A stretch of 55,335 nucleotides of DNA from an uncultured Opitutales bacterium. GTDB lineage: Bacteria; Verrucomicrobiota; Verrucomicrobiia; Opitutales; Intestinicryptomonadaceae. The position numbers and the translations under genes were made by a program. The stretch covers positions 1 through 55,335 of the forward strand of contig CALXNZ010000017.1 of NCBI GenBank assembly GCA_944389885.1, in the 5' to 3' direction. Position 1 is the first letter of the stretch. Every line of letters begins with the position of its first letter. Shown here piece after piece: positions 6,492 to 14,809 of the stretch. The notes under the pieces are model-generated. The model saw only the letters and a program-made list of their open reading frames with translations, searched no databases and had not been told where the DNA came from.

Positions 6492-7898
6492 GTGAAAGAA
6501 ATCCGCACAGTTAAAGCCAAGAACAGGCCCCAGCTCGAGATGGGAATCTTCCTGCCGTACCAATGGAGGTGGATTCAAGACCGTTCGCGCATAAAGCTTG
6601 TCGAGAAGAGCCGCCAGATCGGCTTTTCCTGGGCTACCGCCTACGACATAGTGCGCCAGCAATCGCGCAAGGCGGTAAAGCTCGATTCTTGGATTTCCTC
6701 CCGCGATGAAATCCAGGCTCGGCTATTTTTGCAGGACTGCAGGAAGTTCGCGGGGCTTTTAAATATTGCCGCCTCCGAAATCGGCGAGCGGGTTTATAAG
6801 ATAGACGAAGCGCGCTCCGTCACGGCCTTTGAAATGTCCTTTGCTAACGGCACTGTTACGCACTCAATGTCATCCAATCCCGATGCGCAGGCGGGCAAGC
6901 GCGGCACGCGCGTCTTGGACGAATTTGCGCTGCACCAGAATCCGCAGGTGCTCTACTCCATCGCATTGCCTGGCATTACATGGGGCGGACAGATGGCAAT
7001 AGTCTCCACCCACCGCGGGGCGCATAATTTCTTCAACAAACTTGTCCAGGAAGCGCGCTACGGCGAAAACAAAAAGCGGGTTTCCTTGCACAGGGTAAGC
7101 CTTCAAGACGCGCTCGACGAGGGTTTCCTTTGGACTCTCCAGCAAAAACTGCCCGAAGGCGACGAGCGCCAGGAAATGGACGAGGCGGCCTATTTTGATT
7201 ACGTCAAAGACCAGTGCGCCGACGAGGAGAGCTTCCTTCAAGAGTATATGTGCGAACCTGCGGACGAATCGAGCGTATTTATCACGTCGGATTTGTACGA
7301 CGGCGTGACATACGGCCTTTCAGAAAACTGGCAGAAGCCGCTCTCCGAGTGCGGAGACCTTTATGTGGGCATAGACGTAGGACACAAACACGACCGCACA
7401 ACCTGCTGGGTTTGGGAAAAGTCGGGCAATATTTATTTTCAACGCAGACTGAAAGTCTTGCAAAATATGAAGTTTTCGGCGCAGGAGGAGGAGATTTATC
7501 CAATTCTTGCGCTGCCAAATATGCGCCGCTGTTGCGTTGATTCCACGGGCATCGGTGCGCAGTTCGCCGAACGCATGCAGGAAAGGTTCGGGAAATACCG
7601 CATCGAAGCGGTAACATTTACAAATACCGCCAAGGCCGATATGGCCTACAAGCTGCGCGCCGCTTTTGAAGACCGCAATATACGCATTGCCGACGACAAA
7701 GACACCCGCGCGGATTTCCGCAGCATAAAAAAAGAGGTGACAAGCTCTGGAGCGGTTCGCTTTGACGCGGAGCGCACAGAGGCCCTCGGCCACGGAGACC
7801 GCTTTTGGGGAGCGGCTCTTGGATATTATGCCGGAGCAAAGCCTGCGGAGTCGTATTTCATTCCAATAGTGCGCCGCAGCCAAAGGAGGCTTTTTTAA
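6492..7898 (+). CDS. Mu gp28-like large terminase
   Basis: A 468-residue protein from a GTG start three bases after the gp27-like stop. It has an ATPase domain with a Walker-A-like KSRQIGFSW at about residue 39, a Walker B RVLDEFA near 140, and an STHRG coupling motif. A nuclease domain has acidic residues in GIDVGHKHD (about 295), VDSTGIG and GHGDRFWGA. It packages DNA into the prohead and cuts it. The motifs and place between gp27 and the portal make the call firm. Confidence 0.9.
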   Translation: MKEIRTVKAKNRPQLEMGIFLPYQWRWIQDRSRIKLVEKSRQIGFSWATAYDIVRQQSRKAVKLDSWISSRDEIQARLFLQDCRKFAGLLNIAASEIGERVYKIDEARSVTAFEMSFANGTVTHSMSSNPDAQAGKRGTRVLDEFALHQNPQVLYSIALPGITWGGQMAIVSTHRGAHNFFNKLVQEARYGENKKRVSLHRVSLQDALDEGFLWTLQQKLPEGDERQEMDEAAYFDYVKDQCADEESFLQEYMCEPADESSVFITSDLYDGVTYGLSENWQKPLSECGDLYVGIDVGHKHDRTTCWVWEKSGNIYFQRRLKVLQNMKFSAQEEEIYPILALPNMRRCCVDSTGIGAQFAERMQERFGKYRIEAVTFTNTAKADMAYKLRAAFEDRNIRIADDKDTRADFRSIKKEVTSSGAVRFDAERTEALGHGDRFWGAALGYYAGAKPAESYFIPIVRRSQRRLF

Positions 7899-9356
7899 AT
7901 GAAATCTGAAATCACCGACGAAAGAATTTTATGGGAGAAGCGTTCGCGCTACAACCCTCTTCTGGGCTTGCGGCCGCAGATGTTGCGCGCGGCAAACGAC
8001 GCCTTCAAAACGGGCTATATGTCGAAGGCGGCGCGCATTTGGGAGGAAGTCGAGGAGTGCGACGGTATTGTCTCCACCGTGCGCGCCAAGCGGCGCAAGA
8101 GCGTATCGCGGCTTTCGTGGAACATAGTGCCTTTTGGTAACGCACCCGAAGATACGGCTAAAGAGCACGCCGCCAGGCTTGAGGATTTTTACAACAATGT
8201 GTCCTGGACACACGCGTGCGACAAGCACCGCACGGGCGGGTTTTCGCGCCTTGTAGAGGCCATGCTAGATTGCGTCGGCAAGAAATACTCCGTGCATGAA
8301 ATCGTCTGGAAGCCTAATCCGCAAGAGCGCACACTACGCGCGAATTTTAAGTTTGTGCCTCTTTACTTCTTTGAGGACACCGCGGGCAAATTGCGCCTCT
8401 TGCGCTCGCCCAACGCCGTCTTTGGCGACGAATTGAAACCCGACAAGTGGCTTATAGCTGCAACAGACTCTCCGCTTATGTCGGCCTGCTCGGTTTATTA
8501 TCTAATGAAACAGATGAGTCTTGCCGACTGGCTCGTATTCTCGCGCCGTTTCGGTTCGGCCTTGGCTTGGCTTAAGACGGAAGAGCCCGCGCACTCCGAC
8601 AAATGGGAGGAAATGGCATCCGCCCTTGCAAACATAGACAACGAAACAAGCCTCATAACCGGCAATGGCGACACTCTTGCGCTCTTGCAGGCTTCAGGGC
8701 AGAACGCGCCTTTCAAGGAAATAATAGACCACCTCACGCGCCTTGTAATCACAATGTGGCTTGGCAGCGACCTTGCGACAATGTCCTCGCAGGACGGCGC
8801 GGGGGCCAGCCTGCAGGGGGAGTCGTCGGCAATGCTAGAGGACGACGACTGCCTTTTAATAGAAGAAACTTTGGCGAACACCGTGTCGCGCTTTATAATA
8901 CGCTACTATTTCGGCAACGTCGAGCCCGCCGCATACCTTCAATTCCAGCGCACCGACCGTTCCGACAAAAAGGCCGCGCTTGAAATTCTCGGGATGACGG
9001 CGGACAGGGGCGTGCCCGTATCCCAAAAGGCGTGGCGCGAGGCAAGCGGAGTCGCCGCGCCCGACGAGGGCGAAGCCGTAATCGAGAAATCGCAGGCGCC
9101 GATGCTTCAGGATTCCGCCTTTGGCGCAAACGACGCCGAAAGCGACATAGACGAGCTTTCCCGCGCCATGAGCACCGAAAAGAAACAAGCCCTCCTTGCC
9201 GAGCTCGACCGCATAGAAGCTATGGACGACGCCTCGCAGCGCGCAGACGCCCTCGCCAATTTGCAAAGAAATATTGGCAACTACTTTGACGGCGGCGACG
9301 CCGAAGCGGAGGCCATGATGAAGATTTTAGAGAGGAGAATTTCAAATGAAAAATAA
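7899..9356 (+). CDS. Mu gp29-like portal protein (DUF935)
   Basis: A 485-residue protein. Segments such as VRAKRRKSVSRLSWNIVPFG, an HEIVWK strand, and FSRRFGSALAWLKTEEPAH match the DUF935 portal family of Mu-like phages. The C-terminal part is acidic and helical. The portal forms the DNA entry ring and binds the terminase. It starts right after the terminase stop, and its end overlaps the protease gene by 11 bases. Confidence 0.85.
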   Translation: MKSEITDERILWEKRSRYNPLLGLRPQMLRAANDAFKTGYMSKAARIWEEVEECDGIVSTVRAKRRKSVSRLSWNIVPFGNAPEDTAKEHAARLEDFYNNVSWTHACDKHRTGGFSRLVEAMLDCVGKKYSVHEIVWKPNPQERTLRANFKFVPLYFFEDTAGKLRLLRSPNAVFGDELKPDKWLIAATDSPLMSACSVYYLMKQMSLADWLVFSRRFGSALAWLKTEEPAHSDKWEEMASALANIDNETSLITGNGDTLALLQASGQNAPFKEIIDHLTRLVITMWLGSDLATMSSQDGAGASLQGESSAMLEDDDCLLIEETLANTVSRFIIRYYFGNVEPAAYLQFQRTDRSDKKAALEILGMTADRGVPVSQKAWREASGVAAPDEGEAVIEKSQAPMLQDSAFGANDAESDIDELSRAMSTEKKQALLAELDRIEAMDDASQRADALANLQRNIGNYFDGGDAEAEAMMKILERRISNEK

Positions 9357-10608
9357 ACCAAGCCGAATTTTGGCGTTTTTAGCCCTTAAAATCCGCGGCG
9401 CGGGCAATCGCCCCAAAAATGCAAGAAAACGATTTTGCAACGGCATTCTGGCGTTTTGCAACGGCAATGCTGAGCGCGATCAAAACGATGGGATAGCCAA
9501 TACGAACTTTGGCGTATGGGCGGCGAACGAATCCGAGGAGTGCGAATATGCAATCCAGGACACGGAGTTGATTTGCGCTGCAAATGACGGCGGGGCTTGG
9601 TATCTCGTGGCCCCTTACGGAAACTTTAACCATCGCGTGGGAGTCCAACGCTTCGACGAGCAATCCGCCGACGAGATAATCGACAAGTACAAATCCATTT
9701 GGGCACGCCTGAAACGCGCTGCCGGTTTCGGGACGACAATTCCCGTCCATCTCGGGCATCCAGACGTGGGCGACGATGGCAGGCCAGGCATTTCATCGAA
9801 ACATCTCGATAAGTCCGTGTACGGCAAAGTGGCGGACCTTGCAAAATCTCCGGAAGGCCTGGTGGCAAAGATAGATTGGCAACCGGACTTTGGGCTTTTG
9901 CCGCACGGTTTGCGCTTTTCGCCATTTTGGCTGATGAGACCCCTTTCAAAGGGCGTATATCGCCCGACGTTTCTCGCATCACTTGGTCTAACTCAAACTC
10001 CTAATATTCCGGCAACCGCCGCAGCAAATTCAATCGAGGAAATTTTAACTGAAAATCAAACAAAGGAAAACGAAATGATAAAAGAGTTGCTAAAACTTTT
10101 GGGCTATTCCGACGAAGCTACCCAGAAGTATATTGACAAGTCGGATGGTGCACCTTCCGAAGACGAAATCAAGTCCAAGTTAAAGGCTGTTTTGGACGGG
10201 GCTAAAAATGCCGAAGCCGCGGAAGCTGCACAGGCGGAAGCTGAAAAAAAGCTCGCAGAAGCTAAGGCCGCCGCGGCAAACGACAGGGCCGCAGCTGCTG
10301 AAATTGTGGTAAACGCCGCTATAAAGGCCGGCAAACTCACGGAGGCCGACCGCGCAGCGCGCACGGACAGCTTGAAGAAAGCGACGGATTTTGTCGCCGC
10401 CGCAAATGAAATCGAAGCTCTGCCGGTTGTTGTGGAAACCAAGCCGGAGACGGACGGGCTCAAGCAGGGAGACGCCAAGGCAAGCGCCAAAGCGGCTTTC
10501 AACGGGCTCGTCGCCAAATACGAGGCGGAAGGCATTGACCATTTTGACGCTACCATGCGCGCCAAGCGAGAAATGCCCGAACAGTACAAATTGGCTTTTG
10601 AATCTTAA
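9346..10608 (+). CDS. Mu gpI-like prohead protease with scaffold domain
   Basis: A 420-residue protein. The central part (about 90-225), with HLGHPDVGDDGRPG and FSPFWLMRPL, matches the Mu I protein, the prohead maturation protease. The C-terminal 180 residues are an Ala/Glu/Lys-rich helical scaffold ending with the family-like RAKREMPEQYKLAF tail. Five AAN-type motifs (residues 59-61, 79-80, 227-228, 310-312 and 352-354) recur, two with the same flanks as the N-termini of the decoration and capsid proteins, so they are candidate self-cleavage sites. The N-terminal 55 residues are basic and unusual. Confidence 0.8.
   Translation: MKNKPSRILAFLALKIRGAGNRPKNARKRFCNGILAFCNGNAERDQNDGIANTNFGVWAANESEECEYAIQDTELICAANDGGAWYLVAPYGNFNHRVGVQRFDEQSADEIIDKYKSIWARLKRAAGFGTTIPVHLGHPDVGDDGRPGISSKHLDKSVYGKVADLAKSPEGLVAKIDWQPDFGLLPHGLRFSPFWLMRPLSKGVYRPTFLASLGLTQTPNIPATAAANSIEEILTENQTKENEMIKELLKLLGYSDEATQKYIDKSDGAPSEDEIKSKLKAVLDGAKNAEAAEAAQAEAEKKLAEAKAAAANDRAAAAEIVVNAAIKAGKLTEADRAARTDSLKKATDFVAAANEIEALPVVVETKPETDGLKQGDAKASAKAAFNGLVAKYEAEGIDHFDATMRAKREMPEQYKLAFES
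10075..10608 (+). CDS. Internal in-frame start for a separate scaffold protein
   Basis: Within the protease gene, ATG 10075 (MIKELLKLLGYSDEA) is preceded by AAAGGAAAACGAA, a good ribosome site with suitable spacing. The product would be 177 residues, the helical scaffold domain alone. Mu makes gpZ from gpI in the same way. The site lies exactly at the boundary between protease and scaffold domains. Confidence 0.65.
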   Translation: MIKELLKLLGYSDEATQKYIDKSDGAPSEDEIKSKLKAVLDGAKNAEAAEAAQAEAEKKLAEAKAAAANDRAAAAEIVVNAAIKAGKLTEADRAARTDSLKKATDFVAAANEIEALPVVVETKPETDGLKQGDAKASAKAAFNGLVAKYEAEGIDHFDATMRAKREMPEQYKLAFES

Positions 10609-10631
10609 ACTCAACCAAAGGAACAATCGCA

Positions 10632-11069
10632 ATGAAAAAGATAATTGAAAGAATGCGCCGCCTATTCGCCCATGGAGTCTGGGCGGCAAACGACACGCTC
10701 GTTGGGATTCATCCCGAAGGCGCAATTAACTGCGTGGCGGGCGGAGCAATAGTCCGCAACAGCCTTGTGGCGTTCTCGTCCGGCAAAGTCGTCGCCTGCG
10801 CGGCAAGCAGCCGCCCGCTTGGCTTTGCGCAGGACAGCGCAAGCGAAGGTGAAGGGCTTGCGGTGAGGCTGCTTGGCAACGCCGCGGGAACTACCGTTGG
10901 AATCGCCGCAGAAGCAGTCGCCCAGGGAGACGCGCTTTACGAGGCCGCAAACGGAAAAGTAGGTAAAACCGAGGGCGGGTACTTCATTGGCTACGCCCTG
11001 ACCGCCGCGTCTGCCGATGGCGAGGTGGAAATCCAGCACTGTGTGCCACAAGAGGTTTCGGCTTCCTAA
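10632..11069 (+). CDS. Head decoration protein (DUF2190-like)
   Basis: A 145-residue protein. After about 20 basic residues ending in GVWAANDT, the rest is Ala/Gly/Val-rich and strand-rich with a repeated turn pattern (EAVAQGDALYEAANGKVGKT), as in DUF2190/decoration proteins. It lies between scaffold and major capsid, the usual place. The N-terminal basic segment may be removed, because GVWAAN also occurs in the protease. Function by family and position. Confidence 0.7.
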   Translation: MKKIIERMRRLFAHGVWAANDTLVGIHPEGAINCVAGGAIVRNSLVAFSSGKVVACAASSRPLGFAQDSASEGEGLAVRLLGNAAGTTVGIAAEAVAQGDALYEAANGKVGKTEGGYFIGYALTAASADGEVEIQHCVPQEVSAS

Positions 11070-11091
11070 CAAAACTTAAAAAATCAAAATC

Positions 11092-12036
11092 ATGGAAAAG
11101 ATACACGAACTGACCAATTCCAACCTGAACAGCGGTCTTATCTGCGCGGCCAACGACCGCGTTGCGGACTCGCAGTTTAGCGAGGCACTCACCAACTTCG
11201 CAAGCGGCGTCAGAAGCGAAAAGTATGAGGCTCTGCTCAACTTCATCGCTCCCGCTGTGCGCGCAAACCGACGCTTTGAATTCCGCAAGTCCGGCAAGGG
11301 GGAATTTCTCGCCGACAGCGAGGATATCCGCAATGTGGGCGGCGACTTCAAGCGTCTAGAAGTAAAGGGCGAGATCGTTCAAGAAAAGACGCTAAACAAG
11401 GGGCTCACGATACGAATCGACAACGACGAACGCTATGAAGGCATCGAGGAGGAAAAGACCCAGAGCCTCGTACGCCGCTTAATACGCAACGAATGCGTGC
11501 GGGCGGTGGCAATGCTGCTTTCCGTAGCGGGATCTGCAACCTCCAAATCGTGGGCTACGGGCTCCACAAAGACACAGCCCGACGCCGACTTGCGCGCCCT
11601 TATCGACGCCGTTGGCGACTCGGTAATGCTTGACGCAAACCGCCTGCTCATTGGCTCAAAGGCATGGAGCACCCGCCTGGAAGTTTACGAGAGCTCTACG
11701 GCTCCATATGCGGGAGTAGCCGCAAATTTTGGCGCCCAGCAGCTCGCCGACAAACTTGGCCTTGATGGCGTATTCAAGAGCACTGAAAGGGTCGAAACCA
11801 CCTCTGGAAAGGCAAAGGTTGTAAATAGCGCATATGCAGTTGCGTTTGTGGGCGTTGACGGGGCTACGGATCTGGATCCTTCAACCCTAAAGCGCTTCTG
11901 GAGTCCGTGCGACGGCGGTGAAATGTTCCGCATCTACCGCGACGAAAAGGCGAAGTGGGTGGACATTACTGTCGAGCACTACTCAAACATCGTAAACACG
12001 GTAGCGGGCGGCGCGAAAGCCATATCCGTATCGTAA
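11092..12036 (+). CDS. Major capsid protein (Mu gpT-like)
   Basis: A 314-residue protein. Helices in the first 60 residues, then the FEFRKSGKGEFLADSEDIRN segment and a helix RRLIRNECVRAVAMLLS, fit an HK97-fold capsid of the Mu gpT type. So does the C-terminal strand-rich domain (DITVEHYSNIVNTVAGG). Like its neighbours it carries LICAAND near the N-terminus (residues 16-22). A strong hairpin follows the stop at 12,042. Confidence 0.8.
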   Translation: MEKIHELTNSNLNSGLICAANDRVADSQFSEALTNFASGVRSEKYEALLNFIAPAVRANRRFEFRKSGKGEFLADSEDIRNVGGDFKRLEVKGEIVQEKTLNKGLTIRIDNDERYEGIEEEKTQSLVRRLIRNECVRAVAMLLSVAGSATSKSWATGSTKTQPDADLRALIDAVGDSVMLDANRLLIGSKAWSTRLEVYESSTAPYAGVAANFGAQQLADKLGLDGVFKSTERVETTSGKAKVVNSAYAVAFVGVDGATDLDPSTLKRFWSPCDGGEMFRIYRDEKAKWVDITVEHYSNIVNTVAGGAKAISVS

Positions 12037-12041
12037 TTCAA

Positions 12042-12078
12042 TTCGGAGGCGGGGCATCCCGCTCCGCCTCCGAAATTT
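12042..12078 (+). terminator. Strong stem-loop after the capsid gene
   Basis: TTCGGAGGCGG at 12042-12052 pairs perfectly with CCGCCTCCGAA at 12064-12074, followed by four T. The T-run is short for a full terminator, and the late operon continues, so it may be a partial terminator or an mRNA stabiliser that raises capsid over downstream products. Confidence 0.6.
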
Positions 12079-12090
12079 TCAGATAAAATA

Positions 12091-12912
12091 ATGAATCCAG
12101 TTTTTGCATATCCCGGGGGCAAGCGGCGAATGTTAAAGTACATTCTGCCGGTCATACCCGCGCACGACACCTACATAGAGCCCTTTGCAGGCGGGCTTGC
12201 CGTATTTTTGGCAAAAGAGCGCGTTAAGGTTGAGGTGATAAACGACCTCAACGACGAAGTGTCCGGCTTTTATTTATACGTGCGAGAGCACTTGGACGCA
12301 CTTCTAAGCGAGATGGAGTGGTACTTGCACTCCGTGGAAATTTTTAACCGCCTCCAAGAAAACAAAGGACTTACTGAACTTCAAAAAGTGGCGCGCTGGT
12401 ATCTTTTAAAAGTGTCGTCATTTAGCGGGTTTGGCGACTACTATGCGCGCGATCCGCGCGGATACCGCGGCTTCGACAAGACAAAACATGTGCCCGCAAT
12501 CAAGGAGCTGCATGAGAGGCTCCACGGCGTTTACATCGAAAAGCGCGACTGGCAGCAAGTCGTAAAATTTTACGATAGAGAGTCTGCTTTCATTTACTTT
12601 GATCCTCCCTATTGCACGGGCGACAGCGGCGTCTATGACGCTTGGGAGCCCGCTGACATGGAAATGCTGCGAAACAGTCTCTACACGATAAAAGGAAAAT
12701 GGCTACTTTCCTGCGATGGCAGCGACATTTGCAGGGAAATATTTTCGGATTTTGCGAAAGTTGAAGTGCCTTTTAAATACTCGGCGGGAACGGGCGACAG
12801 AATACGCCCTGAACGTTCCGAAATGATCGTCGCCTGCGACGAGCTTGCAGACGCCCTGCAAAGCAATTTTAACGCCGTTTCAAACAGCGGAAAATTTAAG
12901 GAGGCCGCGTAA
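12091..12912 (+). CDS. Dam-type (D12 class) DNA adenine N6-methyltransferase
   Basis: A 273-residue protein. The N-terminal FAYPGGKRRM and YIEPFAGG are the AdoMet-binding motifs, and FDPPY at about residue 171 is the catalytic motif of D12-class adenine methyltransferases. Length is normal for Dam. There is no matching endonuclease next to it, so it is an orphan enzyme. It could protect phage DNA or affect control by methylation. Its place inside the head gene run is uncommon. It overlaps the next start (TAATG). Confidence 0.9.
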   Translation: MNPVFAYPGGKRRMLKYILPVIPAHDTYIEPFAGGLAVFLAKERVKVEVINDLNDEVSGFYLYVREHLDALLSEMEWYLHSVEIFNRLQENKGLTELQKVARWYLLKVSSFSGFGDYYARDPRGYRGFDKTKHVPAIKELHERLHGVYIEKRDWQQVVKFYDRESAFIYFDPPYCTGDSGVYDAWEPADMEMLRNSLYTIKGKWLLSCDGSDICREIFSDFAKVEVPFKYSAGTGDRIRPERSEMIVACDELADALQSNFNAVSNSGKFKEAA

Positions 12913-13373
12913 TGGGCAGATGGGTAAAGATTAGCATTGAGGATGTTGCGAGCTATCAGGCGGGAGCCCTTGTAAAGGCTTTGGAGAGCAAGGCAAAGTA
13001 TTCGGAAACTCAGGAAAATCCGCTTGAAGCCGCGATAGAGCGCATCACGGCGCGCATAAGAAGCGACGTCAAAAGCGGCGGCTATGCGGTTGATAAAGAC
13101 CAAAGCAAAATCCCTGGCGAGCTTTCAGGCGAAGCTGTTGCGCTCATTGTGGAATTTGCCAAGCCGCGCTTGATGCAAAAGCTGACTGCCGACGAAGTGA
13201 ACCTTGCAAACGCGGCGCGGGCGCGCCTCGACAAAATCGCGGAGGGCAAGATAAGCCCATCTCTTCCCGACGATCCCGAAGCGGCTGCGGAATCCGTGCA
13301 GGCGAGCGGAGGCTGCAAGCTTGTGCGTCCCGCGCGTGGAGTTCCGCAGCGCAGCGATTACAACGGACTTTAA
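12912..13373 (+). CDS. gp36-like head-tail connector (DUF1320 type)
   Basis: A 153-residue protein starting MGRWVKISIEDVASYQAGAL, with helices and a helical pair GEAVALIVEFAKPRLMQKLT. This is the general layout of the Mu gp36/DUF1320 connector that follows the capsid. The C-terminal part (VRPARGVPQRSDYNGL) is a typical flexible end. Weak similarity only; the place in the gene order supports it. Confidence 0.6.
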   Translation: MGRWVKISIEDVASYQAGALVKALESKAKYSETQENPLEAAIERITARIRSDVKSGGYAVDKDQSKIPGELSGEAVALIVEFAKPRLMQKLTADEVNLANAARARLDKIAEGKISPSLPDDPEAAAESVQASGGCKLVRPARGVPQRSDYNGL

Positions 13374-13385
13374 CAATAATTCAAA

Positions 13386-13409
13386 GCGGTTTTCGCGTGA
13401 GTGAACCGC
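13386..13409 (+). other. Intercistronic stem-loop before the head morphogenesis gene
   Basis: GCGGTT at 13386-13391 pairs with AACCGC at 13404-13409, followed by a short pyrimidine run (CCTCTTT). Weak as a terminator, but it is one of three hairpins placed in the few real gaps of this otherwise overlapping operon. Confidence 0.4.
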
Positions 13410-13428
13410 CCTCTTTAAATTTAAAAAG

Positions 13429-14700
13429 ATGCCAAGTGCAGGAGTCAGTCTTTCTTCCGATCCCCAAGCGGTATCGCGCTTTGATAGCCGCAGGGCAACT
13501 CCCAGTAGCCGCACGAGCGCAGAATGGGAGCGCGTGGCGCCGGCTTTGCGCGAGAAGTGCTTTTTCTCCGCCCGCGTAAACGACGCCGAAGTTCTGGGAA
13601 AAATGCGGGAGCTTTTGGGAGAGGCGATAGATTCCTCAAAGAGGGACTCGTCAAAGGCTCTTGTCAGTCAGGACAAGTTCATTTCGGAGATGAAGGATTT
13701 CTTGCGCTCTCGCGGATATACAATGGGCGGAAGCAAGCTTACCGATATTACAAGCCGCCGCAGGCTTGGGCTCATCTACGACATGAACATTCAGGAAGCG
13801 CGCGAATACGCCCGCTATGTGCGCGGGCAGGACGCCGACGTGCTCGACATGTATCCCGCGCAGGAGTTCTTGAGGGTTGAGAGCCGGCGGGTTCCGCGCA
13901 CAGACTGGCCGGCCCGCTGGCGGGCTGCGGGCGGAAAGATAAGAGGCGGCCGCATGGTGGCGTTGAAGTCCGATTCGGTCTGGACTAATCTTTCGCGCTT
14001 TGGGCGTCCGTATCCGCCGTTTGACTACGGCAGCGGCATGGGTGTTGAAGATGTAGACAGAGAGGAAGCCATAGAGCTTGGCTTGCTTCCTGCCGACGAG
14101 CCCTCCGACGAAATTCCTGACTTCGACATTAGGCTGGAAGCGGAAGTCTCCCTCGACCGCATACCGGAAGACATGCTCGACTCTATTATAAAAGAGACTC
14201 CCAACGCGCGCATTGAAAGCGGCAAGCTAAAAATGAGCGACAAAAAGCCACTGCCGACATGGAAAGATACGGGGCTTGAGTCTGCGCGGAGCTGGAAACC
14301 GAGCGTGAGGGAAGTGACCGTTTCAAAATCGGAGGCTGAAAAAAAGCTGAAAGACGGCTTTACCGTGAGCGACCCGACGGGCAACGCCGCAACCTTCTCC
14401 GACGACACCATTCATTGGAGAAAAAATCTGACGGAAAAGGACGCCGCTGACGCCTTCGGACGTCTGATACGCCTACCCATGGCCGAAATGTGCGTCTCCC
14501 GGTCAAAGGAAATCTGGCAGCTTCCCAACGGCATGCGCAACTACGTCTTGGATTATACCAATAGGAACGGAAAACATAAGGGTATTGCTACATCAGTATA
14601 TCCCGACGGAGGAGTTCATACCTACTTTATAGAGGATATAAACGGACTGAACCTTTTTAGAAAGGGAGAATGTATCTACAGAAAAAAGGATGGCGATTAA
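13429..14700 (+). CDS. Phage head morphogenesis protein fused to a nuclease-like C-terminal domain
   Basis: A 423-residue protein. Residues 100-220 match the Mu gp30/SPP1 gp7 minor-head family (LGLIYDMNIQEAREYARY; WPARWRAAGG; RFGRPYPPFDYGSGMGVEDV). The C-terminal 100 residues (IWQLPNGMRNYVLDYTNRNG, then GIATSVYPDGGVHTYF) do not belong to that family. They resemble the Barnase/EndoU/ColE5-type nuclease domains often attached to phage head proteins. The DNA from about 14,540 is more AT-rich, suggesting a later addition. The nuclease reading is by general similarity only. Confidence 0.7.
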   Translation: MPSAGVSLSSDPQAVSRFDSRRATPSSRTSAEWERVAPALREKCFFSARVNDAEVLGKMRELLGEAIDSSKRDSSKALVSQDKFISEMKDFLRSRGYTMGGSKLTDITSRRRLGLIYDMNIQEAREYARYVRGQDADVLDMYPAQEFLRVESRRVPRTDWPARWRAAGGKIRGGRMVALKSDSVWTNLSRFGRPYPPFDYGSGMGVEDVDREEAIELGLLPADEPSDEIPDFDIRLEAEVSLDRIPEDMLDSIIKETPNARIESGKLKMSDKKPLPTWKDTGLESARSWKPSVREVTVSKSEAEKKLKDGFTVSDPTGNAATFSDDTIHWRKNLTEKDAADAFGRLIRLPMAEMCVSRSKEIWQLPNGMRNYVLDYTNRNGKHKGIATSVYPDGGVHTYFIEDINGLNLFRKGECIYRKKDGD

Positions 14701-14809
14701 GGGAAATCTTAACCGCCACTTGATCCCGAGGGAATAGCCACTTCCTGCACCCTCGTTCACTGTCTGATTAAAATATCGGCCAAAACATTCAGAAAATCAA
14801 GAGAAAAAG

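Noticed and set aside
5822-6520. Minus-strand 232-codon frame opposite the small terminase
   Set aside because: Product is Arg/Ser/Ala-rich in the manner of an antisense shadow, and the region is fully covered by gp27-like and winged-helix genes on the plus strand.
10104-10725. Long minus-strand frames under the scaffold domain
   Set aside because: They mirror the Ala/Glu/Lys-rich plus-strand codons (giving Ser/Ala/Phe-rich proteins) and have no ribosome sites; the plus gene is clearly the Mu-type protease/scaffold.
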